Source of the DNA: RYN-122 sp963761655
GTDB taxonomy: Bacteria; Actinomycetota; Actinomycetes; Mycobacteriales; SCTD01
Direction of reading: 5' to 3'
Length of the DNA: 64,000 bases
Assembly (NCBI GenBank): GCA_963761655.1
Contig: CAVXHI010000003.1
Coordinates: 612,698-676,697, forward strand
The position numbers were made by a program, and so were the translations under genes. The notes under the pieces were generated by a model. It had not been told where the DNA came from, ran no database searches, and worked only from the letters and a program-made list of their open reading frames with translations. This document shows positions 17,486-26,365 of the stretch, in pieces (positions within the stretch are counted from its first letter, which is position 1; every line of letters begins with the position of its first letter).

Positions 17486-18139
17486 GTGAACACCAACCTG
17501 ACCCGCAAGCCCGCCCTCGTCCTCGTCAGCGCCGTCGCCGCGGTGACGCTCGCAGCGTGCGGCGGCAGCAGTGGCGACACCACGGCCGCTGGCGCCCGGA
17601 ACAGCAGCGCCGCGGCGGCACCGTCCGTCTCGTACGGCCCGCCCGCGACCGGCCCGCACAACGCCCAGGACGTCACGTTCGTCAAGGACATGCTCCCGCA
17701 CCACAGCCAGGCCGTGGAGATGGCCGACATGGCCCTGACCCGCGACACCACCCCCGAGGTCAAGGCCCTCGCGCAGCAGATCAAGGACGCGCAGGCACCG
17801 GAGATCTCCGCGATGGGCGGCTGGCTCACCGGCTGGGGCGAGCAGGTCCCGGCCGCCGACGCGATGGGCCACAGCGGCATGAGCGGCGGGATGAGCATGG
17901 GCGGCACCGGGATGATGAGCGCCGGCGAGATGACCGCGCTCGACAAGGCCACCGGCACCGAGTTCGCCAAGCGGTGGCTCACCGACATGACCGAGCACCA
18001 CACCGGCGCCGTCCAGATGGCCCAGACCGAGACGACCAGCGGACAGAACGCCGACGCCAAGAAGCTCGCCGCCAGCATCATCAGCTCGCAGACCGCCGAG
18101 ATCGCCACGATGAAGCAGCTGCTCAGCACGCTCGCCTGA
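17486..18139 (+). CDS. DUF305 lipoprotein
   Basis: 217 aa. Lipobox LAAC at about residues 21-24 marks a membrane-anchored lipoprotein. Two DUF305 halves carry the paired histidines in MLPHHSQAVEMADMA and MTEHHTGAVQMAQTE, separated by a Met-rich stretch (MSGGMSMGGTGMM), typical for copper-linked members of this ferritin-like family. Expected on the outer face of the membrane. Last clear gene of the csoR operon, before a strong hairpin. Copper binding or periplasmic sequestration is likely; no enzymatic role is established. Confidence -1.
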   Translation: MNTNLTRKPALVLVSAVAAVTLAACGGSSGDTTAAGARNSSAAAAPSVSYGPPATGPHNAQDVTFVKDMLPHHSQAVEMADMALTRDTTPEVKALAQQIKDAQAPEISAMGGWLTGWGEQVPAADAMGHSGMSGGMSMGGTGMMSAGEMTALDKATGTEFAKRWLTDMTEHHTGAVQMAQTETTSGQNADAKKLAASIISSQTAEIATMKQLLSTLA

Positions 18140-18184
18140 CAGCCCACCTTCGAGCGCCGCTCGGCGGCGCCCTGAACAGGGCCC

Positions 18185-18214
18185 GACGGGGCCGGGCAGA
18201 CGCCCGGCCCCGTC
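18185..18214 (+). terminator. Intrinsic terminator after the csoR operon
   Basis: A perfect 13-bp stem (GACGGGGCCGGGC with its complement) and a 4-base loop AGAC, 45 bases after the DUF305 stop. Confidence -1.
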
Positions 18215-18242
18215 GAAGGCCCCACAGCAAGGAGAACCGCCG

Positions 18243-18740
18243 ACGGAGCACACCGACCGGGCAGTCAGGGAGGGCGCGAACATCGCCCGGCACCTCATCC
18301 AGAGCTACCCCGACACAGTCCTGTTCCTCGTCCGGCACGCAGGCGGCCGTCCACACGCCACCGCCGCCGAACTGCACACCGTCGACGACGACTCCCTGTT
18401 GATGTGGATCACCGATCCCGGCGCCAGCACAACCGCCGCCGACCAGGCGTGCAGCCCGCTGCCCACAGGACCCAGCGCCGACGTAGACCTCCGCGCCCGG
18501 GTGCGCGAACTGCTCCGGCTCACCCGACTGTGCGCGCCCGACGAGCCCTTGACGTCGCTGGAACACCGGGCGGGCGGCGGCCACACCGCCGGGCAGCACG
18601 GACGCGGAAGAACGAGGCGTCGAGCCTGGCCTCGTACGCCGGGACGGCGGCTCGGACGTTGTCCTCGGCGACGGTCCAGACCGCTGGAGGTCGTCCCACG
18701 GCGGAACGTCAGCGCAGGGCCGCTCAGCGAGCGTCCCTGA
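18243..18740 (+). pseudogene. Possible gene remnant without a normal start codon
   Basis: A well-placed AAGGAG (18229-18234) precedes the codon ACG at 18243, from which the frame reads TEHTDRAVREGANIARHLIQ, then LFLVRHAGG and LLRLTRLCAPDEPLTSLE. This has protein-like composition to about 18560 and then degenerates into Arg/Pro-rich sequence. There is no ATG, GTG or TTG at the expected site, so either ACG has replaced a start codon or the gene is dead. Family not recognised. Its end overlaps the convergent amidohydrolase. Confidence -1.
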
Positions 18741-19950
18741 CGACCTTGCCCGCCTTGAGCACCAGCAGGGCCTGCTCGCGCTGCGTGAAGACGGTGGCGT
18801 CCTCGACCGGGCTAGTCCGCCAGACGACGAGGTCGGCAGCCTTCCCGACCTCGAGGGTGCCGATGTCGTCCGCGATCCGGAGGACCTCCGCGTTGGTCCG
18901 CGTGGCCGCCACGAGCGCGGCCATCGGGGACTCAATCTGGGCGCGGAGGACGAGCTCCTCGGCTCGGCCCGTCTGGTCCGGACCGATGAGGTCCGAGCCG
19001 AGGCCCACCCGCACACCGGCGGCGCGGCTGACGAGCACCGCTTCCTTCTGGCTGTCGCGCACGAGGGCCGCCCGCGACGCGATCTCGGGAGGCAGGCCGC
19101 TCGCCGCGGCATCGCGGAGCAGCGCCTCGACGACGGCGAGGGTCGGCACGTGCGCGACACCCGCCGACGCCATCAGCGCCGCCGTCTCCTCGTCCACGGC
19201 GCTCCCGTGCTCGACGCACCGGGCCCCGGCGCGCACGGCGTTGCGGATGCCGTCGTTGTTGTGCGCGCGCACGGTCACGTAGGTCCCGCGAGCGGTTGCC
19301 TCCTGCACAGCGACGGCGATCTCCTCGGTCGTCAGCTGCGTGTCGGTGATCGCGTCGTGCGTCGACACGACGCCGCCCGTGACGCACAGCTTGATGAAGT
19401 CGGCCCCGCGGCGGAAGGTCTCGCGGACGTTGGCGCGCATGGAGTCGGGCCCGTCCGACAGCAGGGACAGACCCATGAGCCCGGTCACGTGATGGGTCTC
19501 CCACAGCCGGGTCGGCTCCCACTCCGCACCGAGGTGCCCGTGGCCACCGGTCTGGCACTGGATGGGCCCGCACTGCAGCACGCGGGGGCCGCGCACCTTG
19601 CCCGCCGCGATGGCGGCCGACAGCCCGCGGTCGATCCCGCCGACGTCCCGCACCGTGGTGAAACCGGCGTCGAGCGTCTGAGCCGTGTTCGCGAACATGT
19701 CAGCCGCGATCTCGGCGACCGACAGCCGGTGCCCGAACAGGTCGAGCATGGGGCTCGCGACGCCCAGGTGCACATGGGCGTCGATGAGCCCGGGAGTGAT
19801 CGTGCAGCCCTGCACGTCGAGGCCCTCGGCTGCTGCGGGGGCCGCGCCGATCGCGCTGACCCGCCCGTCCTCGAGGCAGAGGTCGGCCTCGTACGGGTCA
19901 CGGCCCGTGCCGTCGACGACCTGTCCGCCCACCAGCCAGACGGCGCTCAT
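18724..19950 (-). CDS. Metal-dependent amidohydrolase (prolidase/imidazolonepropionase-like)
   Basis: 408 aa TIM-barrel amidohydrolase. Metal site elements in order: DAHVHLG (about 63-69), the lysine in FIKLCVTGG (probable carboxylated Lys, about 187), RAHNND (His, about 228), VEHGSA (His, about 249) and GLGSDL (Asp, about 325). This Lys-bridged binuclear pattern is that of amidohydrolases that cut Xaa-Pro, N-acyl or Xaa-Arg dipeptides. Its ATG overlaps the TGA of the upstream S9 peptidase (ATGA), so the two are made together and probably act in sequence on peptides. Cytoplasmic: no signal peptide. Confidence -1.
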   Translation of the reverse strand: MSAVWLVGGQVVDGTGRDPYEADLCLEDGRVSAIGAAPAAAEGLDVQGCTITPGLIDAHVHLGVASPMLDLFGHRLSVAEIAADMFANTAQTLDAGFTTVRDVGGIDRGLSAAIAAGKVRGPRVLQCGPIQCQTGGHGHLGAEWEPTRLWETHHVTGLMGLSLLSDGPDSMRANVRETFRRGADFIKLCVTGGVVSTHDAITDTQLTTEEIAVAVQEATARGTYVTVRAHNNDGIRNAVRAGARCVEHGSAVDEETAALMASAGVAHVPTLAVVEALLRDAAASGLPPEIASRAALVRDSQKEAVLVSRAAGVRVGLGSDLIGPDQTGRAEELVLRAQIESPMAALVAATRTNAEVLRIADDIGTLEVGKAADLVVWRTSPVEDATVFTQREQALLVLKAGKVVRDAR

Positions 19951-22124
19951 GCGGGCGACCAGGCGCGTGGCGGCTCTTCGCCGTGCAGACTCCGCACGAC
20001 GTGGTCCCAGAAGGTCATCAGCGCGTACGGGCCGATCCGGTAGTGGTCCACGCCCGGCCACAGCTTCAGGTCGAACCGCTTGCCCGCTGCCGTCAGCGCC
20101 TGCGCGAGAGCCAGCGTGTGGTCGACGGTGGCGTTCTCGTCGATCTCCCCGCAGACGAGGAGCAGGTCGCCCTCGAGCGCCGGCGCGAGGTGCAGGTTGC
20201 CGAGCTCGAGGTACTCGACCGACGCCCGATCGGGGTCGCCGCCGGTGTGCCAGTCCCACATCCCGTGCCGCAGCTTGCGCGGGTCGTGCACCCCGGCGCT
20301 GCTCACGGCCGCCCGGTAGTCGTCGGGGAACTGCAGCAGCAGGCGGGCCGCGTTGTAGCCGCCGTAGGAGTGCCCCACGACGCCGACGCGGCCGAGGTCG
20401 AGCTGCGGGTGCAGGGCGGCCAGCGCGCGCAGCGCCGCGACATGGTCCTCCAGCCCGCGGCGCGTGTGGCCCTGCTGGAAGGTGTGCTGCCGGAAGGACC
20501 GCGCCCGCCCGGGCGTCCCCCGGCCGTCGAGCATCACGGCGGCGAAGCCGAGGGCGTTCCAGGAGGGCAGGTTGACCTGCCGGCTCGCCATGCCGAGGGC
20601 GCCCAGGAACGCCGAGGGCGCGTGGCTGATCTGGAAGCCTGCGTACACGTCCTCCACGACCGGCACGCGCGCCGGGTCGACGGGGTCCGACGGCAGGGCG
20701 AGCACTCCCCACAGGTCGGTGACGCCGTCGTCGGCCTTGACGCAGAAGGCCTGCGGCGCGACGTACCCGGCGGCCAGCAACCGGCTCACGTCGGTCCGCT
20801 CGAGCTCCAAGACGGTCCGGCCACCCTGGTCGGCGTCACGCAGGACGACCACCGGCGGCTCGCTGACGGTGGACATGTGGTCGACCAGGAACCGGCCGCT
20901 GGGGCTCGTGCAGCGGACCGGCGGTCGGCCCTGGCCGAAGACGATCCGGAAGAACTGCGGCTCCGGCGCCGCCAGCTCGTGGTCGCAAGGCTCGGGCGTC
21001 AGCAGGCGCTGCGTCCCGCCGTCGAACCCTGCCCGGTAGACACGTCGCCAGAGCGGGTTGCCGCCGTCCTGGGCGGTGCCCGCCAGGAAGGTGACCTCGC
21101 GCCGTCCCACGTCGACGTGCAGCAGGTCGCGGACGACCAGCTCGCCGTCGCTGACGCGGTTGAGGCACGTGCCGGTGGCGAGGTCGTAGCGGTAGAGGTG
21201 CCCCCAGCCGTCGCGCTGCGAGAACAGCAGCGCCTCCCCGCTCTCCGGCAGCACGTGGACCAGGGGCAGCGAGTAGAGGTACTGGTTCGGCTCGTACAGC
21301 GGCCCCTCGTCGAGCACGACCGCGTCGCGTCGCTGCCCGGTGCGCACGTCCACCTCGACCAGCGCGGCCTGCGGCCGCCCCGTGCGGTGCCGGAACAGGT
21401 AGAGCCGGGTCTCGTCGCGCGACCACGTCACCTCGCTGCTGCCGTTCTGGACCAGCTGGGCGACCAGCCCGTCAGCGACGTCCACGTCCACCGACGTGCC
21501 GGTGTCCAGGTCCAGGACGCGGCAGCCCGGCGGCGGGGGCTCTGGCTCGTCCTCGAGGTGCACCCGCCACTCGTGGCACTCCGGCCTCGCGCGGTCCACA
21601 GGGACGTTCTCGACCATGTGCTTGACGGGGGCACCCCGCTCGTCGACGCGCATGGTCAGCGCGTAGCGACCTGACGGCGAGTGGACTGTCCCGACCGGCG
21701 GCAGGCGCAGGCCGGCGCGCCGCGACGGCACCACGATGTTGCTGTCGGAGGGCAGGACCCCCCAGGCGAAGCCGGGCTCACCGTCCTGCGTGAGCCGCGT
21801 CTCGGCGTCGCCGTCGACGAGCCACAGGTCGTCGTCCCGCACGACGAGCCAGCGTCCGTCCGGCCCGTGCAAGACGCCCGGTGTGACGTCTGTCTGCTTG
21901 TCGACAAGGCCGAGGGCCTCGAGGTCCTCCCCGGTGCGCCGCGTGCCCGCGGCCGGGTCGACGAGCACGACCTCGGTCTGGTCGTCGTCCGTCTGGCGGT
22001 GGTACCAGAACACGTCGCCCTCGCCGGTCCAGACCGGCTCGACCCGTCGGTTGCGCATGAGGCCGGGCAGGGCGGCGGGCCCGAGAGCCGCGGCTCGGTC
22101 GTAGCGCTCGCTCATCGTCGTCAT
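19947..22124 (-). CDS. S9-family (dipeptidyl-peptidase IV/prolyl oligopeptidase-like) serine peptidase
   Basis: 725 aa from ATG 22124 (ATG 22115 also possible). An N-terminal beta-propeller of about 450 residues resembles DPP IV; the C-terminal catalytic domain has GHSYGGY (Ser nucleophile near 602), the acid in CGEIDENATV (near 676) and the histidine in GVDHYRIG (near 703). DAERGTPGRAR-like segment LDGRGTPGRARSF supports S9B/C. No signal peptide, so cytoplasmic cleavage of short, perhaps Pro-containing peptides is likely. Co-translated with the amidohydrolase, and next to an M17 aminopeptidase. Confidence -1.
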   Translation of the reverse strand: MTTMSERYDRAAALGPAALPGLMRNRRVEPVWTGEGDVFWYHRQTDDDQTEVVLVDPAAGTRRTGEDLEALGLVDKQTDVTPGVLHGPDGRWLVVRDDDLWLVDGDAETRLTQDGEPGFAWGVLPSDSNIVVPSRRAGLRLPPVGTVHSPSGRYALTMRVDERGAPVKHMVENVPVDRARPECHEWRVHLEDEPEPPPPGCRVLDLDTGTSVDVDVADGLVAQLVQNGSSEVTWSRDETRLYLFRHRTGRPQAALVEVDVRTGQRRDAVVLDEGPLYEPNQYLYSLPLVHVLPESGEALLFSQRDGWGHLYRYDLATGTCLNRVSDGELVVRDLLHVDVGRREVTFLAGTAQDGGNPLWRRVYRAGFDGGTQRLLTPEPCDHELAAPEPQFFRIVFGQGRPPVRCTSPSGRFLVDHMSTVSEPPVVVLRDADQGGRTVLELERTDVSRLLAAGYVAPQAFCVKADDGVTDLWGVLALPSDPVDPARVPVVEDVYAGFQISHAPSAFLGALGMASRQVNLPSWNALGFAAVMLDGRGTPGRARSFRQHTFQQGHTRRGLEDHVAALRALAALHPQLDLGRVGVVGHSYGGYNAARLLLQFPDDYRAAVSSAGVHDPRKLRHGMWDWHTGGDPDRASVEYLELGNLHLAPALEGDLLLVCGEIDENATVDHTLALAQALTAAGKRFDLKLWPGVDHYRIGPYALMTFWDHVVRSLHGEEPPRAWSPA

Positions 22125-22170
22125 CGTGCGGCTAGCGAGGGCCGGTGCCTGACGAGCACCACAGGCATAT

Positions 22171-22186
22171 TCCGAAGCGACGGAAG
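22171..22186. promoter_or_regulatory. Weak inverted repeat upstream of the S9 peptidase
   Basis: TTCCG-N6-CGGAA in the 172-base gap between the S9 peptidase and the M17 aminopeptidase. It may be an operator; it does not match the PucR-region palindromes. Confidence -1.
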
Positions 22187-22296
22187 GTCGGCAAGGAGCC
22201 CCGTCGCGGGACGATTCCGCAAGGACGTCCCTGCCCACCTGCTCGACCCGTCCGACCACTCGAGCGCCCCGATCGAACAACCTGCGCTGTCCATGC

Positions 22297-23733
22297 TCAG
22301 CCCCTGGTGTCGTCGAGCAGGGCGACCAGCGTGCCGACGCCGAAGCCGGTACCGCCGTGCGGCACCTGGGCGTACGGCTTGCCGGGGTTGTAGGCCGGCC
22401 CGGCGATGTCCAGGTGCGCGTAGGGAAGGCCGTCCGGTGCAAACCGGCTGAGGAAGGTGCCGGCGACCAACGACTGCGCCTTCGCATCACCCATGTTGTT
22501 GAGGTCAGCGATCTGCGACTCGATCGACTCCGCGAAGTGCGGCCTGAGCGGCATCCGCCACAGGTCCTCGCCGCTTCGCTCCGCTGCTGTCAGGAGATCC
22601 GCCGCGAGGTCGTCGTCCTGCGTCATCAACGCGGCCGTACGCATGCCGAGGGCCACCATCGCGTTGCCGGTGAGCGTCGCGATGGTGATCAGCGCCTGAG
22701 GCGACTCCTCAACGGCGAGGCTCATGGCGTCGGCCAGGGTGAGGCGCCCCTCGGCGTCGGTGTTCGCGATCTCGACGGTGAGACCGGAACGCATCCGCAG
22801 GACGTCGCCCCCCCGGTAGGCGTCGCCGGACACGGCGTTCTCGCACAGGCCGATCCACACGACCAGGCCCCGCCTCCGTGGGAAGCGCGCGGCATGCAGC
22901 ACTGCGCCGACGGCGGCCGCCGCCCCGCCGACGTCCAACTTCATCATCTCGAGCATCTGCAGCTTGATGTTCAGGCCGCCGGCGTCGTAGGTCACACCCT
23001 TCCCGACCACCGCGACCGTGCCGTCGGCCGTCCCCGCCGCCTCCAGCCGCAGCAGCACCGGCCGGTGCACGGACGCCCTCGCGACCGCCAGCAGCCCGTG
23101 CATCCCCAGATCACGGAGCTCGTCCTCGTCGTACCTCCGGCACGTCGCTCCGGCCTCCGCCGCCGCTGCGCTGACCCGCTCGGCGAGCAGGGCGGGCGTC
23201 TTGTCGGCGGCCGGCAGCGTCGTGACGTCGCGGGCGAAGCAGGTGGCATCGACCAGGTCGTCGAGGCGGGCCACCTCTGCCGGCTCGAGCCCGAGCAGCA
23301 GCACCTCGTCGACCTCAGGGCCCGCGGCGGCCTTGTACGTGTTGAAGCGGTACGTCGCCAGCAGCGCAGCCTGGTACGTCGCTGCGGAGTCCCCGACCTG
23401 CGTGTCGACCAGCACCCTGCGTGCCCCGGTGCTGGCCCGCACACCGGACGCCACCGCGGCCGCGACGTCCTGCGCCGTGGCGCCCTCGCGCACGCCGACG
23501 ACGGTGGCGACACCGACCGGCAGCGGCACGCGCACACAGCTGCCCGGCGACCCGCGGAAGCCCAGCGAGGCCAGGACCCCTGGGGCCGGTGGCACGGTCT
23601 GGGAGGGCAGCAGGTGCGGAACGCCGTCCCGCTCGACAGCGAGGAGCACGAGCGCATCGCCCTGCTGCACGACAGCGCTCGGGGAGAAGCGGCCCCGTGC
23701 ACGTCGGCTCAGGGCGGGGAGGCTGGACGGCAC
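22297..23733 (-). CDS. M17 leucyl aminopeptidase family protein
   Basis: 478 aa from GTG 23733. The C-terminal catalytic domain shows KGVTYDAGGLNIK (metal Lys/Asp), LDVGGAAA and the M17 signature NTDAEGRL (about 330-337), followed by HLDIAGPAYN. The N-terminal half is divergent, as usual. It removes N-terminal residues using two divalent metals in the cytoplasm. It is divergent from the PucR regulator across a region with two palindromes, and co-directional with S9 peptidase and amidohydrolase, so the three may be one regulon for peptide use. Confidence -1.
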   Translation of the reverse strand: MPSSLPALSRRARGRFSPSAVVQQGDALVLLAVERDGVPHLLPSQTVPPAPGVLASLGFRGSPGSCVRVPLPVGVATVVGVREGATAQDVAAAVASGVRASTGARRVLVDTQVGDSAATYQAALLATYRFNTYKAAAGPEVDEVLLLGLEPAEVARLDDLVDATCFARDVTTLPAADKTPALLAERVSAAAAEAGATCRRYDEDELRDLGMHGLLAVARASVHRPVLLRLEAAGTADGTVAVVGKGVTYDAGGLNIKLQMLEMMKLDVGGAAAAVGAVLHAARFPRRRGLVVWIGLCENAVSGDAYRGGDVLRMRSGLTVEIANTDAEGRLTLADAMSLAVEESPQALITIATLTGNAMVALGMRTAALMTQDDDLAADLLTAAERSGEDLWRMPLRPHFAESIESQIADLNNMGDAKAQSLVAGTFLSRFAPDGLPYAHLDIAGPAYNPGKPYAQVPHGGTGFGVGTLVALLDDTRG

Positions 23734-23834
23734 GGGGCACCTCTTGCTCGTGGTGTCGGAGCGGATGAGCGCGACCTTCTCGTGCCGCGGTGCCTGCAGG
23801 CGCTGGTCCGCAGGTGCACTCGGGTCGGCTGCTG

Positions 23835-23850
23835 TTGTCCTTGCGGACAA
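23835..23850. promoter_or_regulatory. Palindrome 1 in the pepA-like/pucR intergenic region
   Basis: TTGTCC-N4-GGACAA, a perfect 6-bp dyad. It shares its core and spacing with the second palindrome 56 bases downstream; the pair is a good candidate operator set for the adjacent PucR regulator. Confidence -1.
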
Positions 23851-23890
23851 ACGCTCCTGCTGTGCTGCCCAACAGCCGCGCGCCTCCCGA

Positions 23891-23906
23891 CTGTCCCACC
23901 GGACAG
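23891..23906. promoter_or_regulatory. Palindrome 2 in the pepA-like/pucR intergenic region
   Basis: CTGTCC-N4-GGACAG, a perfect dyad with the same TGTCC-N4-GGACA core as palindrome 1, 35 bases before the pucR start. Confidence -1.
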
Positions 23907-23941
23907 CACCCTCCAGGCACTCGTCTGTGCCAAGGTCCGGC

Positions 23942-25474
23942 GTGACCACTGCAGCTCAGTTGGCCGCGCACCTGGGGCCCACCCTGCTCCTCGGTACTGC
24001 CGGTGACCTCGACGCCACCGTCGACGCCGTCGTCGTCACGGATCCGGTGCACCCCGCACCACTGCCACGTCACGCACTCGTCGTCGCGATCGGCTTCGGC
24101 GAGGACCGGCTCCCGGCCCTGCTCGCGGAGGCACGGGCTGCCGAGGCAGGTGGGGTCCTCGTCAAGGGCACCCCACGGCTGGAGGGTGTGCCGCCGGTCG
24201 GCCTGCTCATGATCGACCCGGCCGCCGACTGGTCACACGTCACCTCGCTGGCGCGCACGGCGCTGTCGACCGGCTCGGCGCTCGGGTCCGTGGCGGACGA
24301 CTCCCTGTTCTCGCTCGCCGACGCGCTAGCAGCGCTGTGCGGCGGCCCTGTCGTGGTGCACGACGCTGCCTGGCAGCTGCTCGCCTACTCCGGCGGGCAG
24401 GCCGCGGACCCAGCGCGAGCACAGACTCTGCTCGGGCGCCGCGCGCCCGCGGAGTCGTTGGCCGACCTGCGTGCCGGCGGCCACCTCGACCGGTTGCACG
24501 CGGGCGAGCTCGTGCACCTGCAGGGAGGGAGCGTGCAGGGCCTGGAGGCCGAGCGCTACGCCGCGGCCGTCGTCGTCGGGGGCGAGCTGCTGGCCAGCAT
24601 CTGGGTGACGCCGGCCGAAGGCCTGCCCGAGCAGGAGGCACTGACCGGCCTGAGGCGTGCGGTCGAGGTGGCGACGCTGGCGCTGCTGCGGCACGCCGCG
24701 GTCGCGCCCGTGCGCCGCGACGAGCGTGACGCCGCGCTGGAGGCTCTGCTCTCCGGCGGCCGGACCGAGAGGATCGTCGCGCAGCGGCTGCACGCCCGCG
24801 AGGGCGAGAGCTTCGTCCTGGCCGGGCAGCGCCCCCTGGCGGACGACCCCACCGAGCGACTGGCAACGGCACGGCGCCTGGTCGGCCTTGCACGCAGCTA
24901 TGCCGACGCCTACCGCGTACGTGTCGGCGTGGCCGCCCACGAGGACACGGTCTTCCTGCTGTTCCCCTGCGCCGACCGCGCAGCCCGCGCCGATGCAGCG
25001 CGCGTCGTCGCGGACATGCACGCACGACTGCAGTCCACCGCCCCCAACCGCTCCGTCCTCAGCGGCGGCTACGACGCGCTGACAGAGACAGCGGGCGTGC
25101 GGGCCGCCGTGGAGGAGCTGCTGGACCTGGCCGAGCGCCGCGGCTGGTCCGGGCTGACCGACGCTGAGCACGTGCAGGCCAGCTGGCGGCTCGAGCAGTT
25201 CCGCGAGGTCGCGCTCGCCCATCCCGCGCTGCTGCAGGGCCCCGTCCTCCGCCTCGTCGAACACGACCGGGTGTCGGGCGGCGAGCTCGTCAACACCCTG
25301 CGCACCTGGTTCGAGAACGTGGGCGACACACGGGAGACCGCCCAGCACATGGGTCTTCACCACAACACGATCCGCTACCGCCTGCGCAGGGCCGAGACCG
25401 TCGCGGGGCTCGACCTCACCGACCCCGACCAGCGGCTGCTCGCCGAGCTGCAGATACGCCTGCTCGCCGACTGA
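23942..25474 (+). CDS. PucR-family transcriptional regulator
   Basis: 510 aa. N-terminal PucR ligand domain (about 1-125: AQLAAHLGPTLLLG...), a central GGDEF-like CdaR region, and the C-terminal PucR helix-turn-helix (about 445-505: TLRTWFENVGDTRETAQHMG, then HHNTIRYRLRRAE). Relatives activate purine, amino-acid or GABA catabolism genes. GTG start sets the usual N-terminus. It is divergent from the M17 aminopeptidase and convergent with the hydrolase/oxidase operon, so both flanking gene blocks are candidate targets. The effector is unknown. Confidence -1.
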   Translation: MTTAAQLAAHLGPTLLLGTAGDLDATVDAVVVTDPVHPAPLPRHALVVAIGFGEDRLPALLAEARAAEAGGVLVKGTPRLEGVPPVGLLMIDPAADWSHVTSLARTALSTGSALGSVADDSLFSLADALAALCGGPVVVHDAAWQLLAYSGGQAADPARAQTLLGRRAPAESLADLRAGGHLDRLHAGELVHLQGGSVQGLEAERYAAAVVVGGELLASIWVTPAEGLPEQEALTGLRRAVEVATLALLRHAAVAPVRRDERDAALEALLSGGRTERIVAQRLHAREGESFVLAGQRPLADDPTERLATARRLVGLARSYADAYRVRVGVAAHEDTVFLLFPCADRAARADAARVVADMHARLQSTAPNRSVLSGGYDALTETAGVRAAVEELLDLAERRGWSGLTDAEHVQASWRLEQFREVALAHPALLQGPVLRLVEHDRVSGGELVNTLRTWFENVGDTRETAQHMGLHHNTIRYRLRRAETVAGLDLTDPDQRLLAELQIRLLAD

Positions 25475-25480
25475 GCCGGC

Positions 25481-26365
25481 TCAGGCAGGAAGCGACGCCC
25501 GGCGCACGACCAGTCCGAGGGCAGCAGCCAGCAGCTCGGTGGTGCGGGTCGGGCCGAGCAGGTGGCCCTCGCCGGGCCAGACGTGGAGGCGGCAGTCGGG
25601 CAGCCGCGCCGCGAGCCGCTGCGCCGCTGCCATGGGGACGACGTCGTCGGCGCAGCCGTGCCCCCACACCACCGGCACGTGCACGTCCTCGACCGCGAAG
25701 CCCCAGTCCAGAGCCCAGACCGCCCGGTAGTCGTCGACCCACCCGCCGACGCCGGGCGCCAGGGCGTCGGCCAGCACCTCGGCGGTCCGGACGGCGGCCG
25801 CGTGCAGGCGCTCGCGATCCATCGCCTCGAGGTCGGGCACGAGCGACTCCAGCCCCTGGCTCAGCAGCGTCTCGCGGAGCACGGCGAGGTGACGAGCCAG
25901 GGCGTCCCGGTCGTGCACGAGTGCCAGCACGCCCCGGTTCAGGTCGGGTTGCGCGGCGATCTCCTCGGGGAGCAGCGGCGACGCGCCGACCGCGACCGCC
26001 ACCGACGCGACCCGCTGCGGCTCGACCGCGGCCAGAGCCAGCGCGTGCGGCCCGCCGCCCGAGCCGCCGAAGACGATCGCGCGCTCCACGTGCTCGGCGT
26101 CGAGCACCGCGACCAGGTCACCGACGACGTCGACGACACGGCGGTCCTGCAAGGGGCTGGTGCCTCCGTAGCCCGGCCGTGACGGGACGAGCAGCCGCAG
26201 TCCGAGCCGGTCATAGAGATCCTCGTCCTCGGCCCGGGTCAGTCGTCCGCCCGGGGTGCCGTGGAGGAAGAGCACCGGCACGCCGTCGGCCGGCCCGTAC
26301 GCGCAGTAGCCGACGGTCCGCCCGCCCGCCACCGGCGCCTCCAGCAGCTGCGGGCCGGTCAGCAC
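25481..26365 (-). CDS. Alpha/beta-fold hydrolase
   Basis: 294 aa from GTG 26365, overlapping the end of the oxidase gene by 7 bases. Features: HGTPGG oxyanion loop (about 34-39), SRPGYGGTSP, nucleophile GGSGGGPHA (Ser near 97), a late acid in HGCADDVV and the catalytic histidine in GEGHLLG. It belongs to the broad proline-iminopeptidase/haloalkane-type group; substrate unknown. Last gene of an operon with an FMN 2-hydroxyacid oxidase, a binding lipoprotein and another hydrolase. Ends six bases from the convergent pucR. Confidence -1.
   Translation of the reverse strand: MLTGPQLLEAPVAGGRTVGYCAYGPADGVPVLFLHGTPGGRLTRAEDEDLYDRLGLRLLVPSRPGYGGTSPLQDRRVVDVVGDLVAVLDAEHVERAIVFGGSGGGPHALALAAVEPQRVASVAVAVGASPLLPEEIAAQPDLNRGVLALVHDRDALARHLAVLRETLLSQGLESLVPDLEAMDRERLHAAAVRTAEVLADALAPGVGGWVDDYRAVWALDWGFAVEDVHVPVVWGHGCADDVVPMAAAQRLAARLPDCRLHVWPGEGHLLGPTRTTELLAAALGLVVRRASLPA

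Noticed and set aside
18570..18720. Minus-strand segment reading TVAEDNVRAAVPAYEARL after the amidohydrolase
   Set aside because: Looks protein-like but has no start, no complete domain and a second reading on the other strand; too short to call.
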